From positions 248,001 through 312,000 of the forward strand of contig NZ_JAJJMN010000001.1 of the NCBI RefSeq assembly GCF_020905335.1: a stretch of 64,000 bases of DNA, read 5' to 3'. This DNA is from Flavobacterium lipolyticum (GTDB taxonomy: Bacteria > Bacteroidota > Bacteroidia > Flavobacteriales > Flavobacteriaceae). Within the stretch, counting starts at the first letter, position 1. Each line of letters begins with the position of its first letter. Position numbers and translations under genes: made by a program. This document shows positions 24,934 to 32,973 of this stretch, piece after piece. Under the pieces are notes generated by a model that did no database searches, had not been told where the DNA came from, and saw only the letters and a program-made list of their open reading frames with translations.

Positions 24934-27174
24934 TTAATCAATTAATAATTGTGTCACAACTGCTGGATTCATCGCCCATTGTGCGGTATAAACCTCATCG
25001 GCAAATTTATCTTCGGTGATTGTTAGACCTTGAGCTTCCGCTTTAAGCTGTAACAAACTACCTATATTCAATTTACTGTTCAATTTGGCAAGCAAAGCCT
25101 GAACTCCTTTAAAGTCCAAACCACCCACAACCTGACCTCCAAAAGTCATTTCCAGCCAAACGATTTCTCTTTTGGCTACATCCAAAACTCCAAAAACCAA
25201 ACCTTTCGCCACATTCTGCGTCACACGAACCTGATGATCCACGCAAGACGGATCGTAAGCAACTCCTGTTTTTTCCGAAATTTTCATTGGGTGTTTACTA
25301 TTCATCCAACCTACTATCAAATTTGGCGTGATACTTCCGTTGCTGTAGGCATTGCAGGTAAAAGTCACAAACTTAGCTTTGGCTTTTGCCAATTCGTCGA
25401 TATTGATGTTGATATATTCGGCAGTTCCAATTTTATTCGGAATGCTTCTGATATCTCCACTATGCTGACAGCCCGTAGTCGTCAATCGGCTGAACGAACA
25501 AATATCAGAACGGTCTTCGTAGGCAATATGGCAGCTTAAATCCATATCCAGATGTTGAGCCGGTAAACCTGCACCCCACTGCATAAACAATCGCACTTCG
25601 TTGCCTTCAATCGGGAAACGTGTTCCCATTAAAGCCACCGGTAAATCCTGAACCGTATCACTACGATCCCCTATTGAAACCGGAATGTTGAACAATTGCG
25701 GATCGATATAGATGGTTTTATTGGTGTTTTTAACCGCTGCGAATCTTTTTTTCATCGCCAAAAGACACAAATCCTCAATCTGATTTTTCATCTCCTCCAG
25801 CTGCGATTCATCATACAAATTCAACAATGCGTTTGGATTCACTCTTTTATTGGTTCCTCCTAAAGGTTTTACACTTCTTTGTATGTTTTTATCAAAATAA
25901 TTTGATGCATACATGTTCAGCGTAAAGATCAGTCTAGCCGGAACTTTATCGATAATTTCAGAAAAATGAGCAATGGTTTCATCAGCCCCAAACCAAAGCA
26001 TATTCGAAAATAAAGAACGGGCAAACAAACCCGGACGTTGCTTTAACAACGCAAATGTTTTATCGGCATCAAACTTTAACCTTGACGAATTTACTTTCCC
26101 CTGCCAAACGTCATATACCTGATTGTAAAATACATCCAATAAAAAATTCAATTTCTCAAATCCTTTTCTTTTGCTGTATTCTGCCAAACGCAAGGCACGG
26201 ATAAAACGAACCCACATTCCTCTTTTTGGATGCATCGTTTCGCACATGGCTTCAACTTCCATATCCATATTATTCAACCAGTTGGCAACCATCAAACATC
26301 CTTTTCTTGAATATTTCAATTTCAAATCTTTCTGAGACGCCATTCTCGCCTGCACACTTGTATCCAAAACAGTATAAAAATGCTGTCCATTTTTAGCGGC
26401 TCTTTTAACAATGGTTTTTGGCTCAATGATCTGAAGCATTCCCGTATTCTTAAACCATAAATATCTTAAAATATCTGTTGGTGTTTTCAAAAATTGCGAT
26501 ACTTCTTCTTCTTTACCGTTTTCAATCAAAAGATCGATTACAAGCATTAAAGTTTCCTTCATTGCTACCTCAGTTTTTGGTAAAGGCAAGTACTGCATAA
26601 CCATTTTTAAGCTATCTGTCTGAGTAGCATCTAAAGCAGTTTTGGATTGCAATAAGGATATATAGAAATCATTTAAATCTTTTTCGGACCACAATTCCAG
26701 CATTTTTAATTTGCTTCCCTGTCCCACTTTTTCGATTTTACCAAATTCAAAAGGAGTTCCACAAAATGGACAACCGTTGTATCTTTCTAACGGAAAAGTA
26801 TTATCAGGAATGATATGTCCACAGGATAAAGTTGTTCCGTTTTTAGTTTTAAAAACATTTCCGAAATATGTACTAATATGATCCAAAACAGATTCTCCAG
26901 TTGGAACATTCCATTCTTTCACCAATGGTGTCCAGTTTTTATCCGTTCCTAAAACTTCTCTCAAAACTTCTAAAACCTCAACTTTGTAAGTCGGGCTTAC
27001 GTTGTTTAAAGCCTGAAGCAATGACTCCGAAAATGTAAATCCCAATTTTGAAACATTGGCTAACAAAACGGATGTTGTTCCTGATAAATTTTTAACGTCA
27101 TTCGCAATCATTTCTGATGGAATGAAAATAGCGTTCTGACGTAAACTGATTTTTAATAATGTTGTTGTTTTCAT
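24934..27174 (-). CDS. SCO0854/MXAN_6230-type RING and TerD-like protein (746 aa)
   Basis: Domains in order: a helical N-terminus (1-105); a zinc finger with C118-G-H120 and C135-PFC138, RING-like; a long helical region (160-510) with RPGLFARSL, a hallmark of this family; and a TerD-like beta domain (about 525-690) with MDLSCHIAYED and the IDELAKAKAKFVTFTCNAYS core. TerD domains bind Ca2+ and occur in stress and RNA-damage systems. The ATG lies about 22 nt after the last unit of the structured RNA array, so the array is in its leader. By inference it is a scaffold linking the array to repair enzymes. Confidence 0.75.
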   Translation of the reverse strand: MKTTTLLKISLRQNAIFIPSEMIANDVKNLSGTTSVLLANVSKLGFTFSESLLQALNNVSPTYKVEVLEVLREVLGTDKNWTPLVKEWNVPTGESVLDHISTYFGNVFKTKNGTTLSCGHIIPDNTFPLERYNGCPFCGTPFEFGKIEKVGQGSKLKMLELWSEKDLNDFYISLLQSKTALDATQTDSLKMVMQYLPLPKTEVAMKETLMLVIDLLIENGKEEEVSQFLKTPTDILRYLWFKNTGMLQIIEPKTIVKRAAKNGQHFYTVLDTSVQARMASQKDLKLKYSRKGCLMVANWLNNMDMEVEAMCETMHPKRGMWVRFIRALRLAEYSKRKGFEKLNFLLDVFYNQVYDVWQGKVNSSRLKFDADKTFALLKQRPGLFARSLFSNMLWFGADETIAHFSEIIDKVPARLIFTLNMYASNYFDKNIQRSVKPLGGTNKRVNPNALLNLYDESQLEEMKNQIEDLCLLAMKKRFAAVKNTNKTIYIDPQLFNIPVSIGDRSDTVQDLPVALMGTRFPIEGNEVRLFMQWGAGLPAQHLDMDLSCHIAYEDRSDICSFSRLTTTGCQHSGDIRSIPNKIGTAEYININIDELAKAKAKFVTFTCNAYSNGSITPNLIVGWMNSKHPMKISEKTGVAYDPSCVDHQVRVTQNVAKGLVFGVLDVAKREIVWLEMTFGGQVVGGLDFKGVQALLAKLNSKLNIGSLLQLKAEAQGLTITEDKFADEVYTAQWAMNPAVVTQLLID

Positions 27175-27196
27175 TTTTTTAATTTTTTAAAATTTA

Positions 27197-27604
27197 GATA
27201 ATGGTGCTTCTGATTCTACCTAAAAGATTTTGAAGTAAGAAGCACTTGACCTGAAATTGGAGTGTAATAGACTAACTAAGCTAAAATGGAGCGGGCGACC
27301 GCGAAGAAGTAAGTTAATCTTGACCCTCATTTTATTAATGATAATTTTAAAACTTGCCGACTCGAACGGGAAATACCAATGTTCTGAAGTAAGTTTTAAT
27401 TGATCATCAATAGTGAAACAGATGGGATTCGAACCCACGACCCGGACATTAGAAGTGTACGAAGTAAGTTTTGATTGACCTTTTACCGATAATCTCAAAA
27501 CTACCTGCTCTACCGCTGAGCTACTGCTTCATAATAATTGAATAAAAAGGTAATGGTGTAAGTGTGTACGTTGGAAAGTTTTCTGAAGTAACTCAAACTT
27601 GACC
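27197..27604 (-). ncRNA. Array of five covarying structured RNA units, one inside a tRNA-like RNA
   Basis: On the minus strand five exact-length 20-nt blocks occur (27585-27604, 27461-27480, 27386-27405, 27306-27325, 27232-27251), each GGTCAA (GATCAA in unit 3), an 8-nt arm, then TACTTC. Each arm is complementary to a second 8-nt block in its unit, which is followed by one base and ATTAYM (ATTATC, ATTACC or ATTACA). Arms: GTTTGAGT/ACTTACAC, TCAAAACT/AGTTTTGA, TTAAAACT/AGTTTTAA, GATTAACT/AGTTAGTC, GTGCTTCT/AGAAGCAC. Three are perfect; units 1 and 4 use G-U pairs on the minus strand only, and unit 1 has one mismatch. Loops are 20-31 nt. Spacing is about 75-80 nt for units 2-5. Unit 2 is permuted and sits in a tRNA-like body. 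Confidence 0.85.
27414..27530 (-). tRNA. tRNA-like RNA with a large structured insert at the anticodon
   Basis: The minus strand shows an acceptor stem GAAGCAG/CTGTTTC (7 bp with one G-U), T8-A9, a D arm GCTC-AGCGGTA-GAGC and a T arm GTGGG-TTCGAAT-CCCAT, then A73; CCA is not encoded. The 5' half reaches a would-be anticodon loop TTTTGAG (TTG in the 34-36 position), but the 3' strand of the anticodon stem is replaced by unit 2 of the array. Total 117 nt. The arm AGTTTTGA containing the anticodon pairs with TCAAAACT in the insert. Probably not a translating tRNA; it could be a repair substrate or a decoy. Confidence 0.6.
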
Positions 27605-27653
27605 TGTTTTATTCTTTATTTAATTTATATGAACGTTTGTTTTTATTTCTGAA

Positions 27654-27691
27654 CAAAGATTTTAAAACCAGTGCGCAGTTATTCTGCGTAG
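27654..27691 (-). promoter_or_regulatory. Shared 38-bp element, proximal copy before the RNA array
   Basis: The minus strand shows CTACGCAGAATAACTGCGCA followed by TTTTAAAATCTTTG, aligned base for base with the copies at 24636 and 27742. It ends 50 bp before the first GGTCAA of the array. Confidence 0.65.
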
Positions 27692-27741
27692 TAAATTTTT
27701 TGTTTCATTTTTTAGAAATACTATTCGTTTTATTTCCTGAG

Positions 27742-27779
27742 CAAAGATTTTAAAACTACTACGCAATTATTTTGCGCAG
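27742..27779 (-). promoter_or_regulatory. Shared 38-bp element, distal copy before the RNA array
   Basis: The minus strand shows CTGCGCAAAATAATTGCGTA then TTTTAAAATCTTTG. It is 88 bp from the proximal copy, and flanking sequence is also similar, so the pair arose by local duplication. Confidence 0.65.
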
Positions 27780-27824
27780 TTAAAAAAGAATTTTAAATTT
27801 GAGTAAATATTAATTTTAAAAAAG

Positions 27825-27998
27825 TCTATAAGTCCCGGAGAGACGTTATAACTATAGTTTTTTCAGATTACAAAAGTATAAGTCCCAGAGGGACGACATA
27901 TTTGTACATTTTTTTCACATGCATTTGAAGAGCCCCAGCGGGGTGACATATTCTATTAATGAAAGGAAAATAAAGGTATCGCTCCGCTGGAGCTTTTG
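27825..27998. repeat. Dispersed CCCAGAGGGACGACATAT-type intergenic repeats
   Basis: Three degenerate segments, AAGTCCCGGAGAGACG, AAGTCCCAGAGGGACGACAT and AGCCCCAGCGGGGTGACATA, then GCTCCGCTGGAGC. Each forms a small GC stem in AT-rich surroundings. Repeats of this type are common between Flavobacteriia genes; no function is visible. Confidence 0.65.
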
Positions 27999-28073
27999 AT
28001 TCTCTGTTATAATTTGGCCATAAATATTCAGCTCTTACAGAGCTTCTCATTAGATTTAAATAAAAAACACCAT

Positions 28074-28688
28074 ATGAATTTAGAAAAAATCTATTCTGAA
28101 TTACTCTTGAACATTGGCTTTCCATTAAATGAAATTCAGCAAAAATGGATGTATTTAGAAAAGGCCTATTCTAAAAAATCAAGACATTATCACAATCTCA
28201 CGCATTTAAAACAAATGATGGAGAGTTTTGAGGTCTATCGGGATAAACTTGAAAATCCGAATGAAGTATTGTTCTCCATTTTTTATCATGATATTGTTTA
28301 CTCTTCTTCCAGAAAAGACAATGAACTTAAAAGTGCCGAATTCGCTTTGTCAATTCTTCCCGAAAATATCACCCTTAACAAACCATTCATTTTTGATGCA
28401 ATCTGTGCTACACAACAGCACCTTCATCATCACAATGAAGATATTAACTGGTTAATCGATTTTGACTTGAAGATTTTGGCCTGTGATTGGGAAGCATATC
28501 AAATCTATTATGAACAAATTAGAAAAGAATACCGCATTTATCCTGATTTTCTCTACAAACCCGGACGTGCTAAGGCGCTGAAACATTTTCTGGAAAACGA
28601 CTTTATTTTTCAAACGGATGAGTTTAGGAATTTATATGAAAAGAAAGCAAGATTGAATATTGAGAAAGAGATTTCCCTATTAACGTAA
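28074..28688 (+). CDS. HD-superfamily metal-dependent phosphohydrolase (204 aa)
   Basis: Motifs of the predicted HD hydrolase family: RHYHNLTHL near residues 36-45, FYHDIVYSS (HD) near 68-75, a CATQQHLHHH His cluster near 110-120 and DFDLKILACDW near 130. I start at ATG 28074 (MNLEK), which matches family N-termini; the upstream frame would read through a repeat. The family is thought to act on nucleotides or phosphorylated RNA ends. It diverges from the array and is transcribed towards the WYL regulator; adjacency to the RNA-repair genes may be functional. Confidence 0.8.
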   Translation: MNLEKIYSELLLNIGFPLNEIQQKWMYLEKAYSKKSRHYHNLTHLKQMMESFEVYRDKLENPNEVLFSIFYHDIVYSSSRKDNELKSAEFALSILPENITLNKPFIFDAICATQQHLHHHNEDINWLIDFDLKILACDWEAYQIYYEQIRKEYRIYPDFLYKPGRAKALKHFLENDFIFQTDEFRNLYEKKARLNIEKEISLLT

Positions 28689-28691
28689 ACG

Positions 28692-28780
28692 CGCGTGAGG
28701 GATTGAGGCGGTATCCTTTTGTGAAGAGAAACGGAACAAAAGATATAGCCGAAAGCCCGACCCGGAGGGACACGCCCAAA
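28692..28780. repeat. Conserved intergenic element before the WYL gene
   Basis: It begins GCGTGAGGGATTGAGGCGGT, forms GGAT..ATCC and GGGC-type stems, contains GCCGAAAGCCCGACCCGGAG and ends ACGCCCAAAA. I recognise the pattern as a widespread Bacteroidota intergenic element. It probably folds in RNA and may act as a terminator for the HD gene. Confidence 0.5.
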
Positions 28781-28790
28781 AACACGAACC

Positions 28791-29828
28791 ATGTCACAAA
28801 ACAAAAACGCCCTAATTCGGTACAAAACGATAGACAAATGTCTTCAAAACAAATATCGGCAATGGACTTTAGACGACTTAATCGAATGCTGCTCTGATGC
28901 TTTGTTTGAATACGAAGGTCGAGCCAACCCCATCAGCAAGCGCACCATTCAGATGGATATTCAGCTCATGCGAAGTGAGAAACTGGGGTACAATGCCCCA
29001 ATTGTAGTATATGATAAAAAGTACTATAAATATGAAGACGACGAATTCACCATAACCGATATACCCCTAACCGAAACAGACATGAATGTGCTCACCGAAA
29101 CTGTTTCGATGTTAAAACAGTTTAAAGATTTCTCCCTCTTTAATGATGTATCGGATATTCTACAGCGTTTGGAGGATAAAATCTACGCCGAAAAATCGCA
29201 TACCAAACCCGTTATCTATCTCGACAAAAATGAAAAACTAAAAGGACTTCATTATCTGGATGAGATTTATCAGGCCATCATCAAAAAGGTGACCTTGGTT
29301 ATTACCTATAAATCGTTTAAATCTCAGGAAGAAAGCAAATTTCATTTTCACCCTTTTATTTTAAAGGAATTCAATAACCGATGGTTTTTGGTAGGAAAGA
29401 AAAAAAGTTCACAACCTATTACCAATTTAGCCCTGGACAGAATCATTGCCATAGATTACGATTTCAACATTCCCTATTTAGAAGAAAACTTTGATGCAGA
29501 GCTCTTTTATAAAAACGTAATTGGGGTAACCGTTAATTCAGGTTTACAACCCAAAAAGATCGAACTTTGGATAGATGCTGTCAACGCACCTTATGTGTTA
29601 ACCAAACCTCTGCATCACACACAGCGACTCATTAAAGAAAATGACGACAAAAGTATTATCGTTCATTTGTTCATTTCTCCAAATTACGAAATGGAACGTT
29701 TGCTTTTAGGATTTGGCCACGGCATCGAAATTATCAAACCTGAAGATCTGAGAAATAGGGTAAAAGCTATACTTCAAAAGGCAGTTTCAAGATATGAACA
29801 CAAAAATACCATTGAATTAAAGCCATAA
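28791..29828 (+). CDS. WYL-domain transcriptional regulator (345 aa)
   Basis: An N-terminal winged HTH (about 10-80; LIRYKTIDKCLQ through RTIQMDIQLMR) precedes a WYL domain (about 165-260; VTLVITYKSF, then HPFILKEFNNRWFLVGK and LALDRI) and a C-terminal WCX-like extension (ending RNRVKAILQKAV). WYL domains sense ligands, probably nucleic acid fragments or nucleotides, and are frequent regulators of defence and RNA-repair loci. It is a candidate regulator of the shared TGCGCA element, but nothing in the sequence proves that link. Confidence 0.85.
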   Translation: MSQNKNALIRYKTIDKCLQNKYRQWTLDDLIECCSDALFEYEGRANPISKRTIQMDIQLMRSEKLGYNAPIVVYDKKYYKYEDDEFTITDIPLTETDMNVLTETVSMLKQFKDFSLFNDVSDILQRLEDKIYAEKSHTKPVIYLDKNEKLKGLHYLDEIYQAIIKKVTLVITYKSFKSQEESKFHFHPFILKEFNNRWFLVGKKKSSQPITNLALDRIIAIDYDFNIPYLEENFDAELFYKNVIGVTVNSGLQPKKIELWIDAVNAPYVLTKPLHHTQRLIKENDDKSIIVHLFISPNYEMERLLLGFGHGIEIIKPEDLRNRVKAILQKAVSRYEHKNTIELKP

Positions 29829-30000
29829 TTTTTTACAAAATGCAGAATTTTATCTTATTTTAAAACCATAAAACAATTTTTACAGCACTAATTTTGTTAA
29901 AACATCAAAAAAGAATAGTATATTTCAATTAAATTTTAACCGTAAACCCCTATAAATCAAAGGGATTTTTTAACTAACCAAAAAATTATTAAAAAATAAT

Positions 30001-30031
30001 ATGCATGCATAGTATTTTTTAATTATATTTG
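30001..30031 (+). promoter_or_regulatory. marR promoter with an ATGCATGCAT palindrome
   Basis: TATATTTG at 30024-30031 is a perfect -7 box 18 bp before the marR ATG. A 10-bp palindrome ATGCATGCAT (30001-30010) lies just upstream and could be the operator for MarR autoregulation. The rest of the 220-bp gap shows a weak terminator-like stem near 29946-29970. Confidence 0.45.
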
Positions 30032-30049
30032 AAATCGATATAGTTACAT

Positions 30050-30508
30050 ATGAAAGAGAAAACAATAGATTATATTCTGCGTGCTACATGGCAAGCTGTA
30101 TCAAGAATGTACAATGAAGAGGCTGCTAAGTACGATGCCACAATGGCTACCGGGTTTGCCCTTTTGAGTATAGATAAGGAAGAAGGAACCCCATCGACAG
30201 CTTTGGGTCCCCGAATGGGCATGGAGGCCACAAGTCTTACCAGAACATTGAAATCTATGGAAGATAAAGGTTTGATTGTTCGCAAAAAAAACCCAACTGA
30301 TGGTCGTGGTGTTTTAATTTACCTGACCGAATTTGGAAAAGAAAAAAGAGATTTATCTAAAAATACGGTTCTGAAATTTAATGAAACGGTAAGAAAACAT
30401 GTTTCTGATGAGAAACTAAACCATTTTATAGAGGTTTCTGAAATCATAAACGAATTAATTCAGGATAAAAACATATTCAATCAAACAGAAAAATCAGAAA
30501 ATGAATAA
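30050..30508 (+). CDS. MarR-family transcriptional regulator (152 aa)
   Basis: A winged HTH of MarR type: DNA-recognition region around TALGPRMGMEATSLTRTLKSM (split here as helix plus helix) and the wing DKGLIVRKKNPTDGRGVLIYLT, with long N- and C-terminal dimerisation helices. It heads the fatty-acid beta-oxidation operon, 50 bp before fadN, and probably represses it in response to an acyl-CoA or similar ligand, by analogy with other regulator-linked fad operons. Confidence 0.88.
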   Translation: MKEKTIDYILRATWQAVSRMYNEEAAKYDATMATGFALLSIDKEEGTPSTALGPRMGMEATSLTRTLKSMEDKGLIVRKKNPTDGRGVLIYLTEFGKEKRDLSKNTVLKFNETVRKHVSDEKLNHFIEVSEIINELIQDKNIFNQTEKSENE

Positions 30509-30558
30509 CCTTAATTCATAAGGAACATTCAAATCAAATAAAAAACAAAATATTAACT

Positions 30559-32949
30559 ATGAAACGCACAATTAAAAAAGTCGCTGTAATTGGATCCGGA
30601 ATTATGGGTTCGGGAATAGCTTGCCATTTTGCCAATATTGGTGTTGAAGTTTTACTGCTTGACATCGTACCCCGCGAGTTGACAGAAGCTGAAGCTAAAA
30701 AAGGATTAACGCTTGAAAGTAAAGCTGTTCGCAACCGAGTAGTAAATGAGCATCTGGCGAATTCATTAAAATCAAAACCATCTCCTATTTACAGTCAAAA
30801 ATTCGCAAACCGAATTACCACTGGAAATACGACTGATGATATGGCAAAAATTGCCAATGTTGATTGGATTATTGAAGTTGTTGTGGAGCGTTTGGATATT
30901 AAAAAACTAGTATTCGAACAAATCGAAAAATTCCGTAAACCGGGAACTTTGGTTACATCAAATACATCTGGTATTCCAATTCATTTTATGAGTGAAGGAA
31001 GAAGCGAAGATTTCCAACAACACTTCTGCGGAACTCACTTTTTTAACCCTGCGCGTTACTTAAAGTTATTTGAAATTATTCCTGGTCCAAAAACTTCAAC
31101 TGAAGTATTGGATTTCTTAAACGAATACGGATCTAAATTCTTAGGAAAAACTTCGGTTGTTGCTAAAGATACTCCGGCGTTTATTGGAAACAGAATTGGT
31201 ATTTACGGAATCCAAAGTTTATTCCACTTGGTAAAAGAAATGGGATTAACGATTGAAGAAGTAGATAAGTTAACCGGACCGGTAATTGGCCGTCCAAAAT
31301 CGGCTACTTTCCGTACGGTTGACGTGGTTGGATTGGATACTTTGGTACACGTTGCCAACGGTATTTACGAAAACTGCCCAACAGACGAACAACACGAATT
31401 GTTTAAACTTCCGGATTTCATCAACAAAATGATGGAAAATAACTGGTTAGGAAGTAAAACAGGTCAAGGTTTCTACAAAAAAGTAGACAAAGATATTCTT
31501 TCTCTTGACTTAGATACCTTAGAATACCGTGCTGCAAAAAAAGCAAATTTTGCGACTCTTGAACTGACAAAAACTATCGATAAACCGATCAATCGTTTTA
31601 AAGTTTTAGTAAAAGGAACTGACAAAGCAGGAGAATTCTACCGTAAAAGTTTCGCCGGAATGTTTGCTTACGTATCCAACAGAATTCCTGAAATCTCAGA
31701 CGAATTATACAAAATTGACGATGCCATGAAAGCTGGTTTTGGATGGGAAAATGGTCCATTCGAAATCTGGGATGCTATTGGTGTTGCAAAAGGAATCGAA
31801 ATCATGAAAACCGAAGGTTTAGCGCCTGCTGCCTGGGTTACTGAAATGTTAGCTTCCGGAAGCGATAGTTTCTATTCTGTAAAAGAAGGAGCTACTTTCT
31901 TCTATAATATTCCAACAAAATCACAAACTAAAGTTCCTGGACAAGATTCATTCATTATCCTGAACAACATTCGTGAAAGCAAAAAAGTTTGGAGTAATAG
32001 TGGCGCTATTATCGAAGATTTAGGAGACGGAATCTTAAACTTAGAATTCCAGTCTAAAATGAATACCATTGGTGGCGATGTACTTCAGGCCATCAATAAA
32101 GCCATCGACTTATCTGAAAAAGAATACCAAGGTTTGGTGATTGGAAATCAGGCAGCGAATTTCTCTGTTGGAGCCAATATCGGAATGATTTTCATGATGG
32201 CAGTAGAACAAGAGTACGATGAATTGAACATGGCAATCAAATTGTTCCAGGACACGATGATGCGCGTTCGTTATTCTTCGATTCCGGTTATTGTAGCGCC
32301 TCACGGAATGACTTTTGGCGGTGGATGCGAAATGAGCTTACACGCTGATAAAGTAGTTGCTGCTGCTGAAACTTATATGGGATTAGTGGAATTTGGTGTT
32401 GGTGTACTTCCTGGTGGTGGTGGATCTAAAGAAATGGCTTTAAGAGCTTCTGATTTGTTCCGTAAAAATGACGTTGAATTAAACGTTCTTCAGGAGTATT
32501 TCCTGACTATCGCTATGGCTAAAGTTTCGACTTCCGGTTATGAAGCTTTTGATACCGGACTTTTACAACACGGAAAAGATATTATCGTAGTCAACAAAGA
32601 CCGTCAGATTGCAGAAGCTAAAAAACATGCCTTGTTAATGGCTGAAGCGGGTTATACACAACCTATCAGAAGAACGGATGTAAAAGTATTAGGAAAACAG
32701 GCTCTTGGAATGTTCTTAGTTGGAACTGACCAAATGCAAGCTGGAAAATACATTTCTGAGCACGATAGAAAAATCGCAAACAAACTGGCTTACGTAATGG
32801 CTGGTGGTGATTTATCTGAAGCTACTTTAGTATCTGAACAATATTTATTAGATATCGAACGTGAAGCTTTCTTGAGTTTATGTACGGAAAGAAAAACTCT
32901 GGAGCGTATTCAATATATGTTAACTAAAGGAAAACCTTTGAGAAACTAA
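30559..32949 (+). CDS. fadN: 3-hydroxyacyl-CoA dehydrogenase / enoyl-CoA hydratase (796 aa)
   Basis: Bifunctional beta-oxidation enzyme. The N-terminal dehydrogenase has the Rossmann loop GSGIMGSGIA (residues 13-22), the catalytic region GTHFFNPARYLKLFEI and a C-terminal HAD domain. The hydratase/crotonase fold follows (about 480-690) with the oxyanion-hole GGGCEMSLHADKVVAA. This order (dehydrogenase first) is that of Bacillus FadN, the reverse of E. coli FadB. Together with fadA and fadE downstream it forms the same set as Bacillus fadNAE. Confidence 0.93.
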   Translation: MKRTIKKVAVIGSGIMGSGIACHFANIGVEVLLLDIVPRELTEAEAKKGLTLESKAVRNRVVNEHLANSLKSKPSPIYSQKFANRITTGNTTDDMAKIANVDWIIEVVVERLDIKKLVFEQIEKFRKPGTLVTSNTSGIPIHFMSEGRSEDFQQHFCGTHFFNPARYLKLFEIIPGPKTSTEVLDFLNEYGSKFLGKTSVVAKDTPAFIGNRIGIYGIQSLFHLVKEMGLTIEEVDKLTGPVIGRPKSATFRTVDVVGLDTLVHVANGIYENCPTDEQHELFKLPDFINKMMENNWLGSKTGQGFYKKVDKDILSLDLDTLEYRAAKKANFATLELTKTIDKPINRFKVLVKGTDKAGEFYRKSFAGMFAYVSNRIPEISDELYKIDDAMKAGFGWENGPFEIWDAIGVAKGIEIMKTEGLAPAAWVTEMLASGSDSFYSVKEGATFFYNIPTKSQTKVPGQDSFIILNNIRESKKVWSNSGAIIEDLGDGILNLEFQSKMNTIGGDVLQAINKAIDLSEKEYQGLVIGNQAANFSVGANIGMIFMMAVEQEYDELNMAIKLFQDTMMRVRYSSIPVIVAPHGMTFGGGCEMSLHADKVVAAAETYMGLVEFGVGVLPGGGGSKEMALRASDLFRKNDVELNVLQEYFLTIAMAKVSTSGYEAFDTGLLQHGKDIIVVNKDRQIAEAKKHALLMAEAGYTQPIRRTDVKVLGKQALGMFLVGTDQMQAGKYISEHDRKIANKLAYVMAGGDLSEATLVSEQYLLDIEREAFLSLCTERKTLERIQYMLTKGKPLRN

Positions 32950-32973
32950 TTTGTTTAAGATTTATTGACAAAA

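Noticed and set aside
27220..27498. Minus-strand open frame of 92 codons through the RNA array
   Set aside because: It overlaps the paired arms and the tRNA-like T arm, has no start context or family, and the base-pairing pattern explains the conservation better than coding.
27414..27530. Ordinary tRNA-Gln(TTG) with an intron
   Set aside because: The 3' anticodon strand is missing and the insert contains a copy of the array core. Nothing resembles a bacterial group I intron or an archaeal bulge-helix-bulge intron, so a normal tRNA is unlikely.
28692..28780. Candidate unique riboswitch before the WYL gene
   Set aside because: The pattern is recognised as a common Bacteroidota intergenic element, so it is not specific to this locus.
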